From Actinoallomurus sp963850195 (GTDB taxonomy: Bacteria; Actinomycetota; Actinomycetes; Streptosporangiales; Streptosporangiaceae): 64,000 nt of DNA. Below are positions 32,328 to 41,201 of this stretch, in pieces. Under the pieces are notes generated by a model, which worked only from the letters and a program-made list of their open reading frames with translations, searched no databases and was not told the origin of the DNA. How positions within the stretch are numbered: the first letter of the stretch is position 1; the number at the start of each line of letters is the position of its first letter. The DNA lies in assembly GCA_963850195.1 (NCBI GenBank), contig CAWKKD010000005.1, forward strand, positions 992,001 through 1,056,000, in the 5' to 3' direction. The translations under genes were made by a program, and so were the position numbers.

Positions 32328-33041
32328 CTAGAGACCGAGGTCGTCGAGCTCCTTCATCAGCTCGGCGCGGGAGGTCGGCGACGAGGTCTGCACCGCGGCG
32401 CCGGTCGCCGGGGGCAGCGGCTTGGTCGTGCCGTCGTCGTCGCCTCCACCTCCACGACGCTCGCGCAGGATCCAGCCGCCCGCGATGCCGGCCACGAACC
32501 CGGACAGGTGCCCCTGCCAGCTGATGCCCTGATGCGGCAGCAGCACCGAGAACTGATAGGCGAAGCACAACGCCATCACGAGGCCGACCACGATGTCGAT
32601 GCGATGGCGGTCGAAGAAGCCGCGCACGATGACGTAGCCGAAGAAGCCGAAGACCACGCCGCTGGCGCCCGCGGTGACGGTGTGCGCCCCGGAGGCGAGC
32701 CAGGCGCCCGCGCCGCTCACGACCACGATCAGCGCGGTCAGGCTGAGGAACCGCTTGACGCCGCGGAAGGCCGCCAGGAAGCCGAAGATGAACAGCGGCC
32801 CGGAGTTGCCCTCGATGTGGGACCAGCTCATGTGCAGGAACGGCGCGGTCAGCACCCCGGCGAGGCCGTCGAGCTCACGCGCACGGATGCCGTAGGCGAC
32901 GCTCAGGTGGTAGCCGTCCAGCCAGTTGACCACCTGCACGAGCCAGATGAGGGCCAGGAAGCACACCATCAGCCAGAACGCCTTGAGCGCCTCGGCGATG
33001 ACCGCCTCCGCGCCGACGGGCCGCACGTCCTCATTACTCAT
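32328..33041 (-). CDS. Rhomboid family intramembrane serine protease
   Basis: 237 residues with six membrane segments. The catalytic serine is in 'TAGASGVVFGFFGYVI' (about residue 126) and the catalytic histidine in 'GISWQGHLSGFVAGIAGG' (about residue 177), so it should be active. The asparagine-containing loop 'SHIEGNSGPLFIFGFL' is also typical. The C-terminal 40 residues are a cytoplasmic Gly/Asp-rich tail. It cleaves membrane-anchored substrates; none is identifiable here. Confidence 0.92.
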   Translation of the reverse strand: MSNEDVRPVGAEAVIAEALKAFWLMVCFLALIWLVQVVNWLDGYHLSVAYGIRARELDGLAGVLTAPFLHMSWSHIEGNSGPLFIFGFLAAFRGVKRFLSLTALIVVVSGAGAWLASGAHTVTAGASGVVFGFFGYVIVRGFFDRHRIDIVVGLVMALCFAYQFSVLLPHQGISWQGHLSGFVAGIAGGWILRERRGGGGDDDGTTKPLPPATGAAVQTSSPTSRAELMKELDDLGL

Positions 33042-33111
33042 GGATCACGCGCCTTCCGACCGCGAAACGTCTCCCCGGAAAGATAGCCCGGAAGCGGCGG
33101 GCGCGTGACCT

Positions 33112-33744
33112 TCAGACGGTCACGCGTCCGCGGTCGGCGGCGAGTACGTCGCGTACGGCCTCGGCGGCCCAGTCGCCCTCGGTCATGGCGCGCATTCGCG
33201 CGCGCAGCTCCCGCCAGTTGCCCGCGGTGTAGAAGAGCGGCTTGGCCAGCCCGGCGGCGGACGCCACGGCGCCCAGCGCGAGCGTACGCGGGCCGGGCTC
33301 GCCCTCCGACGTGACGGCGGAGACCACCCGCTGCTGCGCCTCCCAGAGCGCGACGATGTCGCGCACGGGGTACCGGGTCTCGGTGAAGACGCCGAGCGTA
33401 CGGCGCGGGTCTATCTCGATGCGCCCCTGATCGGCCATTCGGGCCAGGAGCCGCTCGCCGTATCCGGAGCGCCGCAGGTGGGTCACCCACTCCCGTGGGG
33501 TGCGCGAGGCCGCCGCGAGGTCGGCGAGCAGCTCGTCGAGGAGCGGGTCGCCGACCGGCGCGTCGTCGGTCACCGTCACGGTGGAGTTCGTCACACCCAG
33601 ACGGCCTGCGAGGCGAAGTTCGGAGAGCAATGCGCCGCCGACCCCACAGTCCAGTTCGACCGGAGCGATACGGCACTTGCCGCGGATGTCGTGGGCCAGG
33701 AGGAGCAGCTCCTCCGCCAGCGTCTCAGCCACAGTCTCAGCCAC
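33112..33744 (-). CDS. GPP34 (GOLPH3/Vps74-like) family protein
   Basis: 210 residues of the phosphoinositide-binding-type GPP34 fold, common in actinomycetes. Hallmarks are 'AEELLLLAHDIRGK', 'LDCGVGGALLSELRLAGRL', 'PVGDPLLDELLADL' and 'RYPVRDIVALWEAQQRV'. The bacterial function is unknown; membrane association is possible. Start is GTG 33744 or the in-frame GTG 33732 within a short repeated segment (Val-Ala-Glu-Thr twice). Confidence 0.88.
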   Translation of the reverse strand: MAETVAETLAEELLLLAHDIRGKCRIAPVELDCGVGGALLSELRLAGRLGVTNSTVTVTDDAPVGDPLLDELLADLAAASRTPREWVTHLRRSGYGERLLARMADQGRIEIDPRRTLGVFTETRYPVRDIVALWEAQQRVVSAVTSEGEPGPRTLALGAVASAAGLAKPLFYTAGNWRELRARMRAMTEGDWAAEAVRDVLAADRGRVTV

Positions 33745-33799
33745 ATTCGCGACATTAAGAGACCTTTACGTCGCCTTGGTGAACGACAGGCGAAGTGTG

Positions 33800-35092
33800 T
33801 CAGGCGGCCGGAACGACCCTTCGCCCGATGCGCATGGACAGGACCGCCGCCACCAGGCAAAGGGCACCCGCGCCGTACCATGCGGCGGCGTAGTCGCCGA
33901 GCCGGTCCCGGATGATCCCGGCGGCGACGGCCGCGATCGCGGCGCCGACCTGATGCGAGGCGAACACCCAGCCGAACACGATCGGCCCGGACATGCCGAA
34001 GTTCTGCCTGCACAGGGCGACCGTGGGCGGCACGGTCGCGACCCAGTCGAGGCCGTAGAAGATGATGAACACCAGCATGCTCGGATGGGCCGTACGGGCG
34101 AACAGGCTCGGCAGGACGAGCAGTGAGACGCCGCGCAGGGCGTAGTAGACGCCGAGCAGCACCCGCGAGTCGACCCGGTCGGTGAGCCAGCCGGAGAAGA
34201 TCGTGCCGACGACGTCGAAGATCCCGACCAGGGCCAACAGGCTCGCGGCCGTCGTCTCGGGCATCCCGTGGTCGTGCGCCGCCGGGATGAAGTGCGTCCC
34301 GACGAGCCCGTTGGTGGAGATTCCGCAGATCGCGAAGCCGCCCGCGAGCAGCCAGAACACGCGGGTACGCGACGCCATGGCGAGCGATCCGAGGGCGCGC
34401 CGCGCGGCCCCCCTGCCGTCGGCTCTCGGTATCTCCTCGGTCGCGCCGTACGCCAGCAGCCCGACGTCGGAGGGGTGATCGCGCAGGAACAGCACCACGA
34501 GCGGCACCACGGCGAGCGCGGTGAGGCAGACCGTCACGGCGGCGGACCGCCAGCCGTACATGTGGGTCAGGTGGGCGAGGACGGGCAGGAAGACGAGCTG
34601 GCCGGCCGCGCCCGCCGCGGTCAGTACGCCGGTGACCACGCCGCGGCGGTGGACGAACCACCGGCTGGTGACGGTGGCCACGAACGCCATCGCCATCGAC
34701 CCGGTACCGAGCCCGATGAGGACGCCCCAGCAGGCGATGAGCTGCCACGGCGCGGTCATGAAGATCGTCAGGCCGCTGCCGGCCGCGACGAGCGCCAGCG
34801 CACCGGAGACCACCTTCCGCATGCCGAACCGGTCCATCAGCGCCGCGGCGAACGGCGAGGTCAGGCCGTACAGCAGGAGGTTGACCGAGACGGCGGAGGC
34901 GATCGTGCCGCGCGGCCAGCCGAACTCCTCGCGGAGCGGGTCGATGAGCACGCCCGGTGTGGCGCGGAACCCGGCGGCGCCGACGAGCGCCACGAGCGCG
35001 ACCGCCGCCACGATCCACGCGCGGTGGAGGCGCGCCCGGGTTTTGGGTGGTGTATCCGGAATCGTCGTTGTCACAGGCCGAGCCTCGGCCAT
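33800..35092 (-). CDS. MFS transporter (monocarboxylate/OxlT-like)
   Basis: 430 residues from ATG 35092; the longer frame to 35146 would overlap the start codon of the divergent regulator and is less likely. Twelve hydrophobic segments are present, with 'FGWPRGTIASAVSVNLLLYG' and 'FAAALMDRFGMRKVVSGALA' typical of the monocarboxylate-porter-like MFS branch. The substrate is unknown. Adjacent to a GlxA-type regulator that may control it. Confidence 0.87.
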   Translation of the reverse strand: MAEARPVTTTIPDTPPKTRARLHRAWIVAAVALVALVGAAGFRATPGVLIDPLREEFGWPRGTIASAVSVNLLLYGLTSPFAAALMDRFGMRKVVSGALALVAAGSGLTIFMTAPWQLIACWGVLIGLGTGSMAMAFVATVTSRWFVHRRGVVTGVLTAAGAAGQLVFLPVLAHLTHMYGWRSAAVTVCLTALAVVPLVVLFLRDHPSDVGLLAYGATEEIPRADGRGAARRALGSLAMASRTRVFWLLAGGFAICGISTNGLVGTHFIPAAHDHGMPETTAASLLALVGIFDVVGTIFSGWLTDRVDSRVLLGVYYALRGVSLLVLPSLFARTAHPSMLVFIIFYGLDWVATVPPTVALCRQNFGMSGPIVFGWVFASHQVGAAIAAVAAGIIRDRLGDYAAAWYGAGALCLVAAVLSMRIGRRVVPAA

Positions 35093-35144
35093 GGCGGCCC
35101 GTCGCACGAGTGGCCGGAAAGCCATCATGTGCAAGAATCGGGCC

Positions 35145-36110
35145 ATGCGCCACCAAATCGCCGTTCTCGCCCTGAACGACGTCGTGGCCTTCGACCTGGG
35201 CGTACCGCACCAGATCTTCGGCGCCGCGCGCGACTGCGACGGCCGCCGGCTCTACGAGGTGCGGACCTGTACGCCCGACGGCGGCCCCGTGCTCGCCTCG
35301 GCGGGCTTCCGCGTCACGCCGGACCACGGCCCCGAGATCCTGGACACCGCCGACACCGTCATCGTCTCCGGCATCCACGCGGGGTCCTCCCTCACCGACG
35401 GCGTCCTGGACCCGCCGGTGGCGGCGGCGCTGGCCCGCAGGCGTACGGACGCGCGGCTCATGTCCATCTGCACCGGAGCGTTCGTGCTCGCGGCCTCGGG
35501 CGCGCTCGACGGCCGCCCGGCCGCCACGCACTGGTACTACGCCGACCGCTTCCGCGCGCTGTACCCCCAGGTGCGGCTCGACGCCGACGTGCTGTTCGTC
35601 GACGACGGCGACGTGCTGACCTCGGCGGGCGTCGGCGCCGGCATCGACCTGTGCCTCCACGTCATCCGCCGCGACCACGGCAGCGCGGTCGCCAACCGCG
35701 CCGCGCGGCGCTCGGTGGTGCCGCCCTGGCGCGACGGCGGCCAGTCGCAGTACATCGAACGCCCGATGCCCGACGCGTCGGACGCCTCGACGGCCGCGAC
35801 ACGTACGTGGGCGCTGACCCACCTGCACGAGCCGCTCAGCCTGCCCCGGCTCGCCCGCCGGGCCGGCATGAGCGTACGGACCTTCACCCGGAGATTCCGC
35901 GAGGAGACCGGGATGAGCCCGGCGCAGTGGCTGCTGCGGCAGCGCGTCGAGGAGGCGCGGCGCCTGCTCGAGGCGACCGACCTGCCCGTCGACCGGGTGG
36001 CCGAGCGCGCCGGCTTCGGCACCGCGACCTCGATGCGGCAGCACCTGCACGCCGCCGTCGGCGTCTCCCCCACCGCGTACCGCAAGACCTTCGGCGCCGC
36101 CCGTACGTAG
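35145..36110 (+). CDS. GlxA-type AraC regulator (DJ-1/PfpI plus AraC)
   Basis: 322 residues. The N-terminal DJ-1/PfpI-like domain ('IAVLALNDVVAFDLGVPHQI', 'TVIVSGIH', nucleophile-elbow-like cysteine in 'LMSICTGAFVLAASGALDGR') is followed by an AraC helix-turn-helix domain ('LARRAGMSVRTFTRRFREET', 'VDRVAERAGFGTATSMRQHL'). Such proteins are usually activators responding to small metabolites. ATG at 35145 chosen; ATG 35127 is in frame. It ends 7 bp before the convergent dnaE stop. Confidence 0.9.
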   Translation: MRHQIAVLALNDVVAFDLGVPHQIFGAARDCDGRRLYEVRTCTPDGGPVLASAGFRVTPDHGPEILDTADTVIVSGIHAGSSLTDGVLDPPVAAALARRRTDARLMSICTGAFVLAASGALDGRPAATHWYYADRFRALYPQVRLDADVLFVDDGDVLTSAGVGAGIDLCLHVIRRDHGSAVANRAARRSVVPPWRDGGQSQYIERPMPDASDASTAATRTWALTHLHEPLSLPRLARRAGMSVRTFTRRFREETGMSPAQWLLRQRVEEARRLLEATDLPVDRVAERAGFGTATSMRQHLHAAVGVSPTAYRKTFGAART

Positions 36111-36117
36111 GACGGCG

Positions 36118-39100
36118 TCAGGTGAGGCAGGCCGGGCCGAGGAGTTGCTTCAGGTCGCCCATCAGCGCCGGAGAGGCCGTGACCCGGAGCCGGTCGTCGA
36201 GGCGTACGACCGTGGTGCGCGGGCCGTTCTGGAGTTGCAGGTGGACCTCGGTCTGGCCCGGGTGGGTGCCCAGGACCTCCTTGAGGCGCTCAACGATCGG
36301 CGGGGTGACGCGGGTGACCGGCAGCGACACCGTGAGGGGCCGGCCGGTGTCGGCGACCGTGAGGTCGGGCTGGGTGACCTCCATCGCGATCAGCTTCGCG
36401 GTGTCCTCACGCTTGTCCAGCCGCGCCTTGACCACGAGGATCGCGTCCTCGGCGAGCAGCGTCGAGCAGAGCTGGTACGCCGAGGGGAAGATCATCAGCT
36501 CGATGGCTCCCTCGAGGTCCTCCAGGGTGGTCAGCGCCCACGAGTCGCCCTTCTTGGTGACCTTGCGCTGGAGTCCCGAGACGAGCCCGCCGACGGTGAC
36601 GATCTGCCCGTCGGGGCGTTCGTCGGAGGTGAGGGCGGCGATCGAGCAGTCGACGTTGGCGGACAGGATGTGCTCGATGCCGAGCAGCGGGTGGTCGGAT
36701 ACGTAGAGCCCGAGCATCTCGCGCTCGAAGGCCAGCAGCGTGGTCTTGTCCCACTCGCCGGTCGGGATCGCCACGTCGAAGGTGGTGTCCGCGACGTCGT
36801 CGCCCCCGCCGAACAGGGAGTCCTGGCCGATCGCCTCGTTGCGCTTGATGTCGATGATCGCGTCGATGGCCTGCTCGTGCACCATCACCAGGCTCTTGCG
36901 CTCGTGCCCGATCTCGTCGAAGGCGCCCGCCTTGACCAGGGACTCGACCACACGCTTGTTGCACACCTGCGGCGGCACCTTGCGCAGGAAGTCCTGGAAG
37001 TCGGCGAAGCGGCCCTTCTCCCGGCGGGCGTTGACGATCGCCTCGACGACGTTGCCGCCGACGTTGCGGATCGCCTCGAGTCCGAAGACGATCTCGGTGT
37101 CGCCCTTGGGGGTGAAGTCGGCCTCGGACTCGTTGACGTCGGGTGTGAGCACCTTGATGCCCATGCGGCGGCACTCGTTGAGGTAGAGCGCGCTCTTGTC
37201 CTTGTCGTCACGGACCGAGGTGAGCAGCGCCGCCATGTACTCGGCCGCGTAGTTGGACTTGAGGTAGGCGGTCCAGTAGGAGACCAGGCCGTAGCCGGCG
37301 GTGTGCGCCTTGTTGAAGGCGTAGTCGGAGAAGGGCAGCAGGATGTCCCACAGCGCCTTGATGGCCGCGGCCGGATAGCCCTTCTCCTGCATGCCGGACT
37401 CGAAGGTGGCGTACTGCTTGTCCAGCTCCGACTTCTTCTTCTTGCCCATCGCGCGCCGCAGCAGGTCGGCCTGGCCCAGGCTGTAGCCCGCGACCTTCTG
37501 CGCGATCGCCATGACCTGCTCCTGATAGACGATCAGGCCGTAGGTCGTGTCGAGGATCTCCTTGAGGTCTACCTCGAGCGCTTCGTGGATCGGCGTGATG
37601 GGCTGCTGGTTGTTCTTGCGCAGCGCGTAGTTGGTGTGGGAGTTGGCGCCCATCGGGCCCGGCCGGTAGAGCGCGAGGGCCGCGGAGATGTCCTCGAAGT
37701 TGTCGGGGCGCATCAGCCGCAGCAGCGAGCGCATGCCGCCGCCGTCAAGCTGGAAGATGCCGAGCGTGTCGCCGCGGGCCAGCAGCTCGTACGCCTTGCG
37801 ATTGTCGAGCGGGAGCTCGAGCAGGTCGATGTCCTCGCCCTTGTTGAGCTTGATGGCCTTGAGGCAGTCCTGCATGATCGTGAGATTTCGCAGGCCCAGG
37901 AAGTCCATCTTCAGCAGGCCGAGCGACTCGCAGGTCGGATAGTCGAACTGCGTGATGATCACGCCGTCGGAGTCACGGCGCATGATCGGGATGTGGTCGG
38001 TGAGCGGCTCCGACGACATGATCACGCCGGCGGCGTGCACACCGGTCTGGCGGATCAGGCCCTCGAGGCCCTGCGCCAGATCCATGATCTGCTTGACGTC
38101 GACCTCTTCGTCGTACAGCCTTCGCAGCTCACCGGCTTCACCGTAACGCGGGTGCTTGTCGTCGAAGATGCCCGACAGCGGGATGTCCTTGCCCATCACG
38201 GCGGGCGGGAACGCCTTGGAGATGCGGTCGCCGAGGGCGTACGGGAAGCCGAGGACGCGGCCGGCGTCCTTGATCGCGGCCTTCGCCTTAATGGTGCCGA
38301 AGGTGGCGATCATCGAGACCTTGTCCGCGCCCCATTTCTCCGTGACGTAGCGGATCGCGTCGGCGCGCCCACGTTCGTCGAAGTCCACATCGATATCGGG
38401 CATGGACACACGGTCGGGGTTGAGGAACCGCTCGAAGATCAGGCCGTGCGGCAGCGGGTCGAGGTCGGTGATCCCCATGGCGTACGCGACGAGCGAGCCG
38501 GCGGCCGAACCACGCCCCGGGCCGACCGCGACGCCGTTGTTCTTCGCCCACATGATGAAGTCCGCGACGACCAGGAAGTACGACGGGAACCCCATCTGGC
38601 AGATGACGTCCATCTCGTAATCGGCCTGCTTGCGGTGCTCCTCGTCGAAGCCGCTCGGGAACCGGCGCTCCATGCCGGCCCAGACCTCCTTGCGGAACCA
38701 CGACTCCTCGGTCTCGCCCTCGGGTACGGGGAACCGCGGCATGAGGTTGCGGAATTCGAACATCCCGGACGCGTCGACCCGCTCGGCGATCATGAGCGTG
38801 TTGCGGCAGCCCTCGGCCCAGATGTCGGAGGTGTCGATCGCCCGCATCTCGTCCGCGGACTTGAGGAAGTAGCCGGACCCGTCGAACCGGAACCGGTTGG
38901 GGTCGGCGAGCTGTTTGCCCGTCTGGATGCACAGGAGCGCGTCGTGCGCGGCCGACTCCGACTCACGCGTGTAATGCGAGTCGTTGGTGACGACCGGCGG
39001 GATGTTGAGCTTCTTGCTGATGTCGACGAGACCTTGGCGGACGACCTGCTCGATCTTGAGGCCGTGGTCCATCAGCTCCAGGAAGTAGTTCTCCTTGCCG

Positions 39101-39642
39101 AAGAGCTCCTGGTATTTCGCCGCGGCCTGGAGCGCCTCGTCGAACTGGCCGAGCCGGAGCCGGGTCTGCACCTCGCCGGACGGGCAGCCGGTCGTGGCCA
39201 TCAGCCCGGCCGAGTGCTCCGTCAGCAGCTCGTAGTCCATCCGGGCCCACTTGCGGATGAAGCCCTCGGTGTAGGCGCGGCTCGTCAGCTTGAAGAGGTT
39301 GGCCAGGCCCTCGCGGTCGCGCGCCCAGAGCGTCTTGTGGGTGTAGTGCCCACCACCGGAGACGTCGTCGCTCTTCTGGCTGGGCTCGCCCCAGCGCACC
39401 GGCTGCTTCACGTAACGCGAGCTCGGCGCGACGTACGCCTCGATGCCGATGATCGGGGTGACCTCGGCGGCGGTGGCCTGTTTGAAGAATTGGTACGCGC
39501 CGTGCGTGTTGCCGTGGTCGGTCATGGCGATGGCGGGCATGCCCTGCCGTCCGACCTCCGCGAACATCTCCTTGAGACGGGCCGCCCCGTCGAGCATGGA
39601 GTACTCGGTGTGCACATGTAGATGCACGAACGAGTCACTCAT
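36118..39642 (-). CDS. dnaE1: DNA polymerase III alpha subunit (replicative)
   Basis: 1174 residues from ATG 39642, with GAAGGAGG about 10 nt upstream. The N-terminal PHP domain begins 'FVHLHVHTEYSMLDGAARL' with metal-ligand histidines kept, so it may proofread as in mycobacterial DnaE1. The polymerase catalytic aspartates are in 'MPDIDVDFDERGRADAI' (about residue 410). 'GPGRGSAAGSLVAYAMGI' and the OB-fold near the C-terminus are present. It copies both strands as part of the replisome. The 3.5-kb gene has a hairpin in its 5' leader. Confidence 0.98.
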   Translation of the reverse strand: MSDSFVHLHVHTEYSMLDGAARLKEMFAEVGRQGMPAIAMTDHGNTHGAYQFFKQATAAEVTPIIGIEAYVAPSSRYVKQPVRWGEPSQKSDDVSGGGHYTHKTLWARDREGLANLFKLTSRAYTEGFIRKWARMDYELLTEHSAGLMATTGCPSGEVQTRLRLGQFDEALQAAAKYQELFGKENYFLELMDHGLKIEQVVRQGLVDISKKLNIPPVVTNDSHYTRESESAAHDALLCIQTGKQLADPNRFRFDGSGYFLKSADEMRAIDTSDIWAEGCRNTLMIAERVDASGMFEFRNLMPRFPVPEGETEESWFRKEVWAGMERRFPSGFDEEHRKQADYEMDVICQMGFPSYFLVVADFIMWAKNNGVAVGPGRGSAAGSLVAYAMGITDLDPLPHGLIFERFLNPDRVSMPDIDVDFDERGRADAIRYVTEKWGADKVSMIATFGTIKAKAAIKDAGRVLGFPYALGDRISKAFPPAVMGKDIPLSGIFDDKHPRYGEAGELRRLYDEEVDVKQIMDLAQGLEGLIRQTGVHAAGVIMSSEPLTDHIPIMRRDSDGVIITQFDYPTCESLGLLKMDFLGLRNLTIMQDCLKAIKLNKGEDIDLLELPLDNRKAYELLARGDTLGIFQLDGGGMRSLLRLMRPDNFEDISAALALYRPGPMGANSHTNYALRKNNQQPITPIHEALEVDLKEILDTTYGLIVYQEQVMAIAQKVAGYSLGQADLLRRAMGKKKKSELDKQYATFESGMQEKGYPAAAIKALWDILLPFSDYAFNKAHTAGYGLVSYWTAYLKSNYAAEYMAALLTSVRDDKDKSALYLNECRRMGIKVLTPDVNESEADFTPKGDTEIVFGLEAIRNVGGNVVEAIVNARREKGRFADFQDFLRKVPPQVCNKRVVESLVKAGAFDEIGHERKSLVMVHEQAIDAIIDIKRNEAIGQDSLFGGGDDVADTTFDVAIPTGEWDKTTLLAFEREMLGLYVSDHPLLGIEHILSANVDCSIAALTSDERPDGQIVTVGGLVSGLQRKVTKKGDSWALTTLEDLEGAIELMIFPSAYQLCSTLLAEDAILVVKARLDKREDTAKLIAMEVTQPDLTVADTGRPLTVSLPVTRVTPPIVERLKEVLGTHPGQTEVHLQLQNGPRTTVVRLDDRLRVTASPALMGDLKQLLGPACLT

Positions 39643-39667
39643 GCGCGATGCGCCTCCTTCAGGCATG

Positions 39668-39702
39668 CGACGGAACACGTGCGGTGAGCACGTGTTTCGT
39701 CG
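39668..39702 (-). promoter_or_regulatory. Hairpin in the dnaE1 leader
   Basis: Inverted repeat of 15-bp arms (39668-39682 with 39688-39702, 14 of 15 paired) around a 5-nt loop, containing two CACGTG cores. It ends 26 nt before the dnaE1 ATG, just upstream of the ribosome-binding site. It could be an operator, a leader RNA hairpin or a terminator of upstream transcription. The rest of 39703-39949 shows nothing definite. Confidence 0.6.
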
Positions 39703-39949
39703 ATGTTCGTCTCGGGTGATGCCGGTCGCTCTCCGGCCCCATGAGCCTAACGCTTACCGCGCGGCGGGTCGGGCCCCGACACTCAAGATGTCCGGTTCGT
39801 ATCTCACGCGTCCCACGCGACCCGGCCCGCGGGAGAGACCGCCGCCGGGACGTGCACCCGTCGCCGGAGCGAAGGCGCGGTCTCCGCTCCCTGATGGGCA
39901 TGGCCGATCGTGGCAGAGGGGTACGACAGAAATTCATCTTTACCTTTCA

Positions 39950-40179
39950 ATGGGAGTACACGATGCGCCGTTCTCGTCTGCCGGCTCGGGTCGCCGGCAA
40001 GGCGCGACGCTGTTCGCGCTCTGCGCGGGCGCGCCGGTGCTGATCGTGCCGAGCGCGCGCGCCGACGCGGGCGGGCATCACCGTGACGCGACGTCCGGAG
40101 AATGACCGGAGCGGCGACCGTACTGGCCGGGGTCCTCCTGCTCTGGATTTCGTCGGTACGGCGCCGCAAAAAGGCCTGA
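39950..40179 (+). pseudogene. Possible frameshifted small secreted/membrane-anchored protein
   Basis: Three short overlapping frames read like pieces of one gene. ATG 39963 has GGGAG 6 nt upstream and gives a basic N-terminus ('MRRSRLPARVAGKA', stops at 40043). The frame from 39950 supplies a signal-peptide core ending in 'VLIVPSARADAGG' (stops at 40105). ATG 40102 overlaps that stop and encodes a 25-residue membrane anchor 'TVLAGVLLLWISSVRRRKKA' (ends 40179). Joined with frameshifts they would make signal peptide, short linker and basic-tailed anchor. Alternatively these are independent microproteins. No family recognised. Confidence 0.35.
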
Positions 40180-40211
40180 GAAAATGGCGGGAATGCCGCG
40201 CGTAGGGCCGA

Positions 40212-41093
40212 TCACGCGGGCGACAGGTCGCATTCCTCCGACGCTTCAAGGCCCGCCTCGATGACGGCCGACATGATGCGGCCGAGGCGGTCCGGGCCGA
40301 GCCGCGGCGCGCGGACGGCCATCGCCTCGACGATCCGCCGCTCGCGTTCGTGATCGCGCCCGGCGAACCCGCCGACCGGCTTGAGCCGCTGTACGACGCC
40401 GGCGAGTTCGGCGCGGCGTTCGAGCAGGGTGGCGAGGGCGGCGTCGACGCGGTCGATCTCGGCGCGCGCGGCCGGGATGGTGGCGGGCCGGTCGTCGCCG
40501 ATCAGCGCTCCGAGCATCGCGGCCATGGCCCTGACCTCGGCGACCGTCGCGCGTTCGGCGTCCTCGCCGAGCACCAGGCCGTGCGCGCCGGCCGAGAGCG
40601 CGGCCATCGCCAGCCCGGGCTCGGCGGACACGTCGACCAGCACCGGCCATCGGCGGCCCGCTTCGCGTACGAGGGCGAGGTCGAGCGCGGCGTGCGGCTG
40701 GTGCGTACGGGTGCCGGCCTCGCACAGGACGACGTCGTCGTTGCCCTCCGCGACGCAGTACTCGGCGGCCGACAGCCACTCGTCGAGCGTGGCGGCCGGT
40801 GCGCGCTGCACGACGACGCGGCGGCCGGTACGCGCCGCGGCGCGCAGCAGCCGGAAGTCCTGCATGGACGCGCCGCCGACCAAGACGCCGTCGGCGTGGG
40901 CGGCGATGGCGGGCAAGTCGAGCGCGGAGAACGGCTCGACGAGCAGCGGGCCGTCGTACGCGGCGCGTACGCGGGACAGCTCGGCCATGGCGTCGACCGT
41001 GCCGTGCCCGCGCCGCAGGCTCGTGACGGCGACGTCGGGCGCCGCGTCCGGCCCTGCGATGACGACGGTCGTGTCCAGGTTCCAGAGATCCAT
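40212..41093 (-). CDS. Degenerate DAHP-synthase-like domain fused to chorismate mutase
   Basis: 293 residues. The C-terminal part (about 205-285) is an AroQ chorismate mutase: 'ARAEIDRVDAALATLLERRA', 'VVQRLKPVGGFAGRDHER', 'ERRIVEAMA'. The N-terminal 195 residues follow class I (KDSA-type) DAHP synthase but have lost catalytic motifs: the 'ARNMQNF' position reads 'GGASMQDF', 'LKRG' reads 'VQRAP', 'CERG' reads 'CEAG', 'DPSH' reads 'DVSA', and no 'KPRTSP' motif is present. The mutase is probably active, the synthase domain probably not. ATG 41093 has GAGGGAG upstream, behind a Tyr/Phe attenuator. Confidence 0.85.
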   Translation of the reverse strand: MDLWNLDTTVVIAGPDAAPDVAVTSLRRGHGTVDAMAELSRVRAAYDGPLLVEPFSALDLPAIAAHADGVLVGGASMQDFRLLRAAARTGRRVVVQRAPAATLDEWLSAAEYCVAEGNDDVVLCEAGTRTHQPHAALDLALVREAGRRWPVLVDVSAEPGLAMAALSAGAHGLVLGEDAERATVAEVRAMAAMLGALIGDDRPATIPAARAEIDRVDAALATLLERRAELAGVVQRLKPVGGFAGRDHERERRIVEAMAVRAPRLGPDRLGRIMSAVIEAGLEASEECDLSPA

Positions 41094-41150
41094 CGAATGC
41101 TCCCTCCGGGCGGTCCCGGAGACGAGCCGCCCACACGTGGTGGAAACGCG

Positions 41151-41180
41151 AAAGGCAGAGCCCCACGGGCTCTGCCTTTT
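41151..41180 (-). terminator. Attenuator terminator upstream of chorismate mutase gene
   Basis: A perfect 13-bp stem (41151-41163 with 41167-41179), loop of 3, lies between the leader peptide stop (41202) and the structural gene (41093). On the minus strand the stem ends in CCTTT, a weak U-tract. Just upstream, GCCGGCTC in the leader ORF can pair with either of two GAGCCGG copies, giving the mutually exclusive folds of an attenuator. Confidence 0.8.
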
Positions 41181-41201
41181 GCCGGCTCGGGTGGTCGTCG
41201 C

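Noticed and set aside
34268..36706. 812-codon plus-strand open frame
   Set aside because: It runs across the MFS gene, the GlxA-type regulator and part of dnaE1 in the wrong frames; the Arg/Gly-rich product has no recognisable domain.
36145..39621. Very long open frame on the plus strand opposite dnaE1
   Set aside because: It mirrors the dnaE1 gene almost exactly, has Val/Arg/Asp-rich shadow composition and no family likeness; such antisense frames are common in GC-rich DNA.
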